DNA of 64,000 nt from Isoetes taiwanensis (lineage: Eukaryota; Streptophyta; Lycopodiopsida; Isoetales; Isoetaceae), in contig JAJEKV010000010.1 of the NCBI GenBank assembly GCA_021234155.1, forward strand, positions 19,257,418 to 19,321,417. The letters run 5' to 3'. Every line of letters begins with the position of its first letter. Positions within the stretch are counted from its first letter, which is position 1. A model generated the notes under the pieces. The model saw nothing but the letters and a program-made list of their open reading frames with translations. It searched no databases and was not told the origin of the DNA. The position numbers and the translations under genes are program-made. Positions 55,444 through 64,000 of the stretch are shown here, piece by piece.

Positions 55444-56337
55444 TTCTGAGAACTCTGTGTCTGTCTATTTATCAAGTCTGGTCACTCATGAAAACTCGTT
55501 GGACCTGACCTCGACCAGTTGAAGTTGGGTCTACTCCATGAGAACGTGCCCTAAATATATTCTAAGCCATTAGATTTACGCAATTTCATTTCTGCGGTCA
55601 AGAAATTAGAATGCCAATAGCTAGAAATATTGTTATGCACTAGCACCTCTAGTAATAATCAATGTACAATTTATATCTACAAGAAATTTATTGCGGCAGC
55701 TAAGGCCGCCGCGAACATTCGTCTTTGCCAATCCTCTTAGGGTAGTTGCTTGGATCAAATTGGACCAAATTGAGAACGTGTATCAAACTGAGAACATGCA
55801 AGATTACCCACATTATTGCCATGTGTTATCGTGCCCATAGGATAGATGAGTGTTGTAATTGACGATCATGCAATTCCCACTATTGAATTCATTATTTTCA
55901 ATTCAGTTGGTGTGTATGTTTTTGCACCACTTAATGGTTTTTGAGCTCATAACCAATGATTTGACCACTAGATCGCCACCGTGATGGACAATTCGATTAC
56001 GGTGTATATTTTTTAGACCACCCGATGGTATTCAGCGGGTTTTGAGCCTGGGTGGGGCCCGCTCATAACCAATGGCTTGACCACTAAATTGCTACCACGA
56101 TGAACATTTTCCAATTTCTTCTCTCTCTTAAGGATGTGAACCAAGCAAACTAGGTTGCAAGTGATTGTTGTCCCAACAAACAAGAGTATAAGCTTTAATC
56201 TAGATTCCCACTTCTACATTTGGAGTATAGCAAGTTAATTTTGCCATCGTAGTCATTGGAAACATGCTCGAGAATTCCTTGCTCAATGGATCAAGTTTTT
56301 CGCCAGATTTATGTTCTTTTACACAACAAGAAATAGT
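55444..56337. other. No gene recognised
   Basis: AT-rich. Two related phrases (TTGACCACTARATYGC.ACC near 55960 and 56080, each after AACCAATG) suggest an old short duplication. No frame of note. Confidence 0.4.
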
Positions 56338-56470
56338 CCAGGGGATTCACATTTGTTGGGCATACAGAACATATGAGTTCAACTATAGGGGTTTTTTTTT
56401 TTACCATTTTATGTAGCCATGCTTACTATTAAGGGGTTTTCCACTTCTATTTGAGTAAACTACATACTTT

Positions 56471-58473
56471 ATGCCTTTTCACTCGGTCGTGGTATTCGCC
56501 AGGGATGCCCTTTAGCACCATTGCTTTTCACAATTGTTGCAGAGGCTTTGTCACAGTTATTCACCATTGCAACGACAGAGGGATTTCTCCATGGTCTTGT
56601 CATGGAGGACGGCACACAAGAGGTTTGCAATCAATATGCAGACGACACGTTCCTCTTCCTAGTCGCTAACGATGAGAATCTTGCTGCTGCCAAAATGCTT
56701 TTAGACACTTTTTCACTGGCTTAGGTGTTCTTGTGGGGTGGGGTATGTGCGGCTTTGTGGACATTGGATAATCCGGCTCCGGCATGTGTTCACGATTATC
56801 CATGGAAATTACTTGCGCATGGACAGGCCATCAAGTTGTTGGAGATTCCAGTTGGCATCCATGTTACTATGGGAGCTGCATGGGAGGAGATCATTAGGGG
56901 TTTGGAGAAGCACCTGTTCTGGTGGTCCACTGCTAAGTTGTCTCTTGCGTGTCGCACACAAAGTGGCCAAGTCGGTCCTTTGTAATACCCATGTTTATAT
57001 GGCATCCCATCGCTAGCACCACGATCAAAAGCGCGTGAGCTTATTGCAATAGTTCGAACTTTTATTTGGGCAGGTAATCGAGGAAGGTGCCGTGGGTTAA
57101 GGTGGCTTGGTCGGTGCATCCTTCCAAAATGGGCGGGTGGTGGTGCGGGTATGATGGACTTCTTCTTTCAGCAGAGCAAAGTGCTTATTTCAAAGTTCAT
57201 TTGGAGACTCCTGAATGGTGAGGATGTCTCTCCTGGTTCACGCCTTCTTAGACAAGCTCTTGGTCATTGTATCCCTCTAGGCAATAAGGCTGTCAAATCA
57301 GTCATACCTTGGGCTTTATTTCAGACTCTGCAGCCTTTTCCAAGCGCTTCTCCATTTTTGCGTGGCTTGTTGGCAGCATGGGAGGCAGTCAGACATCTTT
57401 TCTGGCCATGCCCCTCTATCCACACCCTATTGGAGACTCCATGGTGGTGGGCACCACTGCCTCCAGACCCCTTAGCACCTCCATTGGCAGCCTCAGTTCA
57501 TCCCCTTACACAGAGACGATGGGTTTTTGCAGATGTTGTCTCTATTCAAGCATGGTATGAGGAGGGTCGCCTACTGTCTTGGCCTGAATTTCAGGCAAAG
57601 TTCCTGCTCTCGCGTTGGGATGTATCTCTATGGGAGAAGGTCGCAGAAAATTTGCCTCTCATAGTGCAAGTTGGTGTTGTTGAAAGGGTGCCATGGGACT
57701 GTCATGAAAATATTCACAGAGGCAAGCAATTTGTCAGATCAGTCACGGCTTCTTTTAGCGCCACAACCCCTCCAGTTGCCAGGTGGGTGGCACCTACATG
57801 TTCCGCAGCCCACTTTGTGTCGTACATGGCGATGGCTTTGGGATAGGTTGCTCCACCCTAAAGTCTCTCATCTTTGTGGTGGCGGGTTATCCAGGTGCTC
57901 GCGGGTTAATGCCTTTTCGACATCGCTATGATCCTCGTGATATCGCAAAGATGCCCCGCTCTCTCTCGGACGTTGAAACTCTTGAGCATTGTCTCTTTGA
58001 TTGTCACGAGGTTCAACCGCGTGGTCCGGCTACAAGGTTTGTTTAACAGTACATTGGATTGCCGATGCATCCTTTTGGCGTCCTATCCCAACGCATGGCC
58101 TCCAACTAAACAAAGGGCATTTCATCTTGGTTCCGGTTGGCTCCTATGGTCGATATGGGAGCGTCACAGACACCACATCTTTCAGGGCATTTTATCATCT
58201 GCATACAATGTTATTACAGTGGCCCAGAAAAAGATATTGACAGCCTACGAGTGTTCTTCCCTTGACTCAGAACTGGTGGAATGCATCTGGATTCAGTATC
58301 TTCGAATTGATTCTTATCATTAGTCTCCTATTCTGGAGTAAGTACATTGTGCTCCAGGCTCCTGCTCCTGTGGCATCTCTGTGTGCTTACACAGTTAGAT
58401 GAGACATGTAAATTTTGTACTTTTTTCTGATTAATAAACTTTTTGGCTTTCGTCCTTCAAAAAAAAAAAAAAA
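56471..58473 (+). mobile_element. 5'-truncated LINE, copy 1 (RT to poly-A)
   Basis: It starts inside RT: FSLGRGIRQGCPLAPLLF (56475-56530), then NQYADDTFLFL with the catalytic YADD at 56635-56646. Later come the GGAGMMDFF-type segment, a 231-codon frame (57151-57843) and a zinc-finger-like VETLEHCLFDCHE (57972-58012). AATAAA lies near 58435 and the A-run at 58459-58473. Frame breaks near 56725, 57000 and 57850 make it inactive. It is a different LINE family from the one at 42-48 kb. Confidence 0.88.
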
Positions 58474-58739
58474 AGTTTTGACAATCGATTCAAGTTGCTA
58501 CTTAGACAATAGAGTACTTGATACCATGAGTTTATTAATAGCATGGAGTATTTGATACTTGATAACATACGAAGCAATGTATGAAGAATTCAAATAGAGA
58601 AGTAAGAAGAGGAGTGGGGTGCAAAAGAACTTAGGAACTGTGAATTGTTTTGTATATCAATTTTGTTGAGGGTACGAAGGAAGAACTCGATATTTTAAAA
58701 TGAAGAAGGTTGCTAAGAATTTAATAGCATGAAATACAT

Positions 58740-60124
58740 GGAAGTTGCAAGCCAAGGAAAGCTGCTTAGAAATGCGATAGTTCGGAACTTTATTTGGGCA
58801 GGTACTGAGGAAGGTGCTGTGGTTAAGGTGGCTTGGTCGAAGTGTATCCTTCCAAAATGGGCAGGTGGTCTGGGTATGATGGACTTCTTACTGCAGAGCA
58901 AAGTACTTATTTCAAAGTTCATTTGGAGACTCCTGAATGGTGAGGATGACTCTCCTGGTTCACGCCTTCTTAGACAAGCTCTTGGTCATTTGTATCCCTC
59001 TAGGCAAGAAGGTCGGCCAAACCAGTCCTACCTTGGGCTTTTATTCGAGACTCTGCAGCCTTTTCCAAGCACTTCTCCATTTTACGTGGCTTGTTGGCAA
59101 AGCATGGGAGGCGATCGGACATCTTTTTCCGCCATGCCCCTCTATCCACACCCTATTGGAGACTCCATGGTGGTGGGCACCACTGCCTCATGGTATGAGG
59201 AGGGTCGCCCCACCTTGTCTTGGCTTTGAATTTCGAGGCAAAGTTCCTGTTCTCTCGTTGGAATGTATCTCTATGGGAGAAGGTCGCAGAAAATTTGCCT
59301 TTCATAGTGCAAGTTGGTGCTGCTGAAAGGATGCCATGGGACTGTCATGAAAATATTCACAAAGGCAAGCAATTTGTCAGATCAGTATATCGCCTTCTTT
59401 TTAGCACCACAACCCCCCGGTTGCGGATGGGTGGCACCTACATGTTCCACTGACCCACTTTGTGTCGTACATGGCGATGGCTTTGGGACAGTTGCTCCAC
59501 CCTAAAGTCTCAGATCTTGTGGTGGCGGGTTACTCCACCATGTGTGCTGCGGGTTAATGCCTTCGACATCGCTATGATCCTCGCATATCTGCAGTATGCC
59601 CGCTTTGCCTCTCGGGCGTTGAGACTCTTGAGCATTGTCTCTTTGATTGTCCTGAGGTTCAACCAGCGTGGTCCTGGCTACAAGGTTTGTTTAACAGTAC
59701 ATTGGACTGCCGATGCATCCTTTTGGCGTCCTATCCCAACGCATGGCCTCCAGCTAAACAAAGGGCATTTCATCTTGGTTCCGGTTGGCTCCTATGGTCG
59801 ATATGGGAGTGTCGCAGACACCACATCTTTTAGGGCATTTATTCATCCGCTTTACGGTGTTATTATAAATTGGCTCGAGAAAAAAGATATTGATGACCCT
59901 CTACGAAAGTGTTCTTCCCTTGACTCAGAACTGGTGGAACGCATCTGGATTCAATATCTTCGAATTGATTCTTATCATTAGTCTCCTATTCTGGAATAAG
60001 TACATTGTGTTCCAGGCTCGTGCTCCTGTGGCACCCCTGTGGCATCTCTGTGTGCTTACACAGTTAGATGAGACATGTACATTTTGTACTTTTTCTCTGA
60101 TTAATAAACTTTTTGGCTTTCGTC

Positions 60125-60154
<30 letters not shown>
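58740..60154 (+). mobile_element. 5'-truncated LINE, copy 2 (tandem)
   Basis: From about 58777 it matches copy 1 from about 57040 at high identity through the same AATAAA and a 3' end CTTTTTGGCTTTCGTCCTT before an A-run (60128-60154). It lacks about 85 bases present in copy 1 (57470-57555). After its A-run comes AACTATATACTTTA, which matches AACTACATACTTTA just before copy 1 (56457-56470), as if one target duplication enclosed both copies. Confidence 0.88.
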
Positions 60155-60158
<4 letters not shown>

Positions 60159-60550
60159 ATATACTTTAGGGGTTAAATTAACTTTCATAAGTCAGTATAC
60201 CAGGGGTGTTTTTGGCCACCCTTGAACGCAGATGGCATATCCCCTTTGTTATAAGTGAATCCCCTGAGGAAAAAAGAGCTGGCAGATCCTAAACTTAAAA
60301 TTCCTCTTCTTTGATATATTATGTGTATCCTATGATGTTATGGGATTTGAATATGGTCTATTTTTCATAAAAAAATGAAGTAATATCTATTTGAAGATCA
60401 ATGTTTTAGTCCATTGGTTTCTCAGATAATTAGATTCGAGTGGTGTGACAATTTTTTTCTTTAGGTCTTTCTACGGTGGGATCACATGACGTGCAGCTAT
60501 CATTGTGCTTTCTATTTTGCACATGCTTGTTTCGCGTCGTATGATCTGAT

Positions 60551-60580
60551 ACCTAACCCTAATCCTAACCCTAACCCTAA
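60551..60580 (+). repeat. Short interstitial CCCTAA repeat
   Basis: ACCTAACCCTAATCCTAACC continuing CTAACCCTAA: about five units of a 6-base CCCTAA repeat, one with a T substitution. The usual plant telomere unit is CCCTAAA (7 bases). Confidence 0.85.
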
Positions 60581-60676
60581 GGCGTATGGATCCATAACAT
60601 CTCTATTGTATCCCTTCCTAATGCACAATGGCTACTTTCTGTTTTGCACTCATATCACATTGTTCTTTGCTACGGA

Positions 60677-61371
60677 TGTGTGCTAGGGGAGATAAGGTTA
60701 TCAGCACCTTGGCTGAACTTTGTAGAGCACCTCGACAAGGAGATGTTTAAGGTGACTTCTTATAATGGTAATTCTATAAAGCTTAAGGAAGCTTATGAAA
60801 GGCTAGAGATATGTTGTGCTCAACATGAGCCGAATCTGCCAATATAAGAAGAATCTCAGCATCTTCCTGTGAAGCTGCCAGCATTATCTAGAGGCTTGGA
60901 AGGTCCTTTCGTCAATCATGGTAGTATAAGCTGCATGGATTTTGACAAATTTGAGCAAGATAATCCGAGGAGTCTTATTTGTGAGAAGTCGATGACTTTT
61001 TTTGTCGACATGCATGCAATGGACAGGAAAGATTAAAGGACACCACCTTGCTGCGATATATCTTAAGGTTCATTAATGTTGAGATTATCGTCTTCAGCCA
61101 GACTTTTAGTCCAAGAGGAGCAGAGTTTATATATTATATTCGTGCACTGTGCTTGTTTGGGAACCATTCCCAATTGGCATCTAACACTGAAAGGGTGATC
61201 GCAATTAGATGGGATGTGATGTTAGAATATTTTGACGATCAAGCAGGTATGCATGCCAGTAACATGCTTACATTCTTAGCTGCTAGTTTGAATCACCCAA
61301 GGTTGGATGCTGGGCTTGATAACATTAGAGTGATTCCTTTGCTAGATTGGTTTGGAAGGGGATTGAAATAG
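60677..61371 (+). pseudogene. Unrecognised coding-like sequence with frame breaks
   Basis: Three frames follow each other: APWLNFVEHLDKEMFKVTSY, then NPRSLICEKSMTFFVDMHAM, then RGAEFIYYIRALCLFGNHSQ and SNMLTFLAASLNHPRLDAGL, ending FGRGLK-stop at 61371. Composition is that of real protein and the last frame is open for over 100 codons. Stops near 60846 and 61033 break it. I do not recognise the family. Confidence 0.4.
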
Positions 61372-62314
61372 CCGGAAATGAAACCTAGAAAAATTGCAAC
61401 ATATATGTTGTTTAAATTTGACGTTGTTCTATTACATGAATAATAAGAGATCTTTTTTCTTTGTATTTCTTCACATCATGCAAAATATATGGTGTTCCTG
61501 CCCAGTGGGACTATTTGTATCGTGTGATATTTATGTAAAAAGGTTAGATAACCATAGGAAGTAATATTAAACTTCTTTATTCTTCATACAACGCGAAAAA
61601 AACCCGTCCATTTGCCTGACCAACGACATTCCTCGCATTGTGTGACACAAACTGCTATGAAATTTCTTTTACAAATAAGAATACTAGTTGTAGCCTTTCG
61701 TCTCTTCCGCCTCCATTCCTCCATTTCCGCCTCCGCTCCTTCTGCGCCTTCCTTTGGCCATGGCATCTGCATCCCTTTCAAACAAGCGTCCACACCAGGA
61801 AAGCCCTCCCCACGCCAAGAGTTGATCAGTTGACATCACCCTTGCTGTGGTGATGAAGCGCTTCAACGAAATCCACGACGAAAATAGTCGTCTGGTCGCC
61901 AGAGGATACATAGTCATCTTTCACTAGGGCGTTGCTGCATGAGCAAGACATTGAGCTCATAGAAACGTTTGCCTTGTATTAGAGGTGAATCACAAGTGAG
62001 TCGGAGGCGAATCACAAGTGAGTCGAGGCAGTTGAAACTGGATCAACCAGCAAATTTAAATATTCATAAACCTTTTTGCCGATAATGATTTAGGTAGAAG
62101 CCTCTTTATGACTACTGATAATGCACCGAGCTCCTCCCCCCCCAATTGACACTTTACGAGGCTCATTTGTTCTTCCTGCCCTTTTCTCATTGAGATCTAA
62201 TTTCACGTTGCCACCATGCAAACCTACTTCTGATAGGACCTGTTCAACTCTGCGAATTGCTTCCTCTTCTTTTCTTGTCTGCAATGTTCCACGCAAATGT
62301 GCAGCTCAAGAGTA
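61372..62314. other. No gene assigned; one short candidate frame
   Basis: At about 61759 a plus-strand ATG reads MASASLSNKRPHQESPPHAK then, after one TGA, VMKRFNEIHDENSRLVARGY. It could be a broken small gene. Minus-strand frames here are its shadows. The rest is AT-rich. Confidence 0.3.
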
Positions 62315-63182
62315 TCATCCTTTCGATGATTCTAACGAAACCATGCAAAGTGCAGGTATATACTCTCTCCAATGGAATGGGAAAAATACCATGGAACTTA
62401 GGATCTTTTCCTTTCCCATCAGGAGGATTTTCTTGGTTGAGGGATAAGATTGAAACCGTCCTCTCGGTACTGGACTTTCTTGCGTGATTGCAATATAGGC
62501 AATGCTTTTGCATTTTCCTCGTCCTCCACCACGTATGTTGTACATTGCTTTTTCGGTTTTTAAATCTGAGGCCAACTTAAAAATGACTTTCTCAATCGCT
62601 CTATTCATGATGATGATGGAAATTCTCTCATCTTTCTCAAAATTTGTATGTTCCATTTCATCCAGTTTTATGCAAACTTCAAGCTCACCATTAGTTTGTT
62701 CATCTCTTAAGTCATAATATTCTAACAGACTAACTAGGCCAACCCAAAGATTATTGCATTCATTCATCCCAACTATATCCTAACAATCCTTGCCATTCTT
62801 GTCCTTTATAGCCATGGCAGGCCCATCACATTCAATGTGATGCATCTCTCCTAGTATGGCATACACTATCATTGTTCTAGTAACCCTTGTATCCTCTACA
62901 ATTTGAGGGCATGGAGCAAACATTTTTCTTGTGTCCATTCTTTTCAGCACTTCATAGATTAGTTTGAATAGAGAATGGTAACAGCCTACTGATGCCTACA
63001 TCATCACAAACTGTCTGAACATTCGCTGCTTCGAGCTTTTTGTATCTCTCTCCTAGTACCATTTCTAGTACCATCTTCTTGAAGGAATAGTTGTAAGGCT
63101 GACGAAACATGTCTGCTATCTCCTTGTTTGTTGCTAAGTTTCTTATTACATAACCAATATTGCTTCTAGTTTGGCACATCTT
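62315..63182 (-). other. Two minus-strand open frames, unknown product
   Basis: 63179-62952 reads MCQTRSNIGYVIRNLATNKE then EMVLGERYKKLEAANVQTVC. 62767-62315 reads YDLRDEQTNGELEVCIKLDE then HTNFEKDERISIIIMNRAIE. They follow each other on the same strand with a gap of about 185 bases that has stops. They may be pieces of one decayed gene or element. No motif I know is present. Confidence 0.35.
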
Positions 63183-64000
63183 GATTGACCTTTACTAGTG
63201 TTATAAACACACCTTGTGGCCGTGACCCTGCACCTAAATGCACCTGATCCAAATTTCAATTCCTTTACTGGTCGAAAATTTTCCTCCTTTCTTGCAAGCC
63301 AAGAGGTGTCTTCCTCAAATTCTTTAACCTAGACTGAAGCCCAACGTTTGCCCTTTCGAGCTCTTGAATCTTTTCTTACAGTTTCTTTATTACCAATATG
63401 GACTTTTCCACTTCGTATCTCAAAAAGCTTTATCTGCCGAAGCCATCATTCCATTCCTTCATTGCAATAGAGTAATGAAGAGAGAGAGAAAAAGTTGCTG
63501 GCTTAAATTATCACTCTCTTATGACAATTGAAGGCAGCTTCTCTCAAGAAAATGTATTCGATTTCGAATGCCTTTATCATCTCTTAATCTCTCACAATAC
63601 CCAAGGAGGCCAGAGTTACCATCACCACAAAATCTGAGTAAATTTGACACATCCCAAAATGGCAGTTTCTTGCAATTCAACAGATCCAATGGATATAAAC
63701 TACCATCTGCTTAGATATCGACACCTTTTGAGCCAGCAAGACGCAACATATCGATGTCTAAGCATTTATTTTTTAGACCTCTCTTTTTGCGATTGAAGAC
63801 CGGAGCATATCCATAAGTCAGTTGCATTCTTATGCAGACATCATTTGGAGCTTCCATACTGCATGGATCACACAATGCGAAATCAAGATGTATAATTTGT
63901 ATGCCCTAGCAAAATTTGCTTCGTGTGAGCCGACTGTTCGTACAAGTGTAGTTCTTGAAATTTACGTTGTGCGTATGGAAATCGAAAAGTTGATTCTCCC
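63183..64000. other. No gene recognised
   Basis: AT-rich sequence to the window edge with a GA-rich tract near 63479-63492. Nothing can be supported here. Confidence 0.4.

Larger units (their letters stand above)
56338..60269. mobile_element. TIR element related to the 55197 MITE, split by LINE copies
   Basis: CCAGGGGATTCAC (56338-56350) is inverted at 60255-60267 (GTGAATCCCCTGA). Removing the LINE block 56471-60154 leaves an element of about 250 bp, the size of the 55197-55435 MITE, with the same GGGGATTCAC end. No target duplication was recognised. Confidence 0.65.

Overview
The window is nuclear DNA of a land plant with a repeat-rich genome. It is AT-rich, with long intron-like stretches, GT-AG splice signals, and remnants of plant gene families: an At5g07360-type amidase, a chloroplast dicarboxylate translocator, P450, PPR, an RNF14-type RBR ligase and a class-3 lipase. 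The transposon content is typically plant: Ty1/copia, Helitron, L1-like LINEs, and hAT-like and Harbinger-like MITEs. PPR wording and LINE reverse transcriptases of the QGCPLAP type would suit a fern or gymnosperm, but the species cannot be settled from the sequence. No tRNA, rRNA, CRISPR array or bacterial-style operon was found.

Layout. 1-5015 is a decayed Ty1/copia element, complete except for most of its 5' LTR. It abuts a broken amidase gene (about 5291-7544). 7.5-14.3 kb is mostly non-coding, with two weak multi-exon gene candidates (8541-9049 and 11479-14286) and a CACTA-like end. 14.7-18.7 kb holds dispersed repeats around gene fragments, including an RBR E3 ligase exon. 19.5-21.2 kb is a diverged copy of the DNA upstream of the lipase at 36 kb. 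22.5-31.7 kb is a run of Helitrons on the minus strand. A 2.5-kb non-autonomous element carrying a P450 fragment sits directly behind a 6.6-kb element with decayed Rep and PIF1-helicase reading frames. 33305-34270 is a Harbinger-like element.

36266-37575 is the best-preserved host gene, a class-3 lipase with one reading-frame break. Its 3' part is duplicated at 40.1 kb and 40.6-41.2 kb. 41.9-48.4 kb is a nearly full-length L1-like LINE on the minus strand. 38.46-40.06 kb and 50.48-54.6 kb are two copies of one segment. The second copy carries a 2.6-kb insertion with translocator and PPR fragments, plus a 173-bp fold-back element. 55-60.3 kb has two related short TIR elements, one split by two LINE 3' ends in tandem. 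The last 3.7 kb has unrecognised open stretches.

Very little looks like working host machinery. The window is mainly a record of nested insertion, gene-fragment capture and local duplication. Paralogous empty copies allow several insertions to be dated relative to one another and bounded almost to the base.
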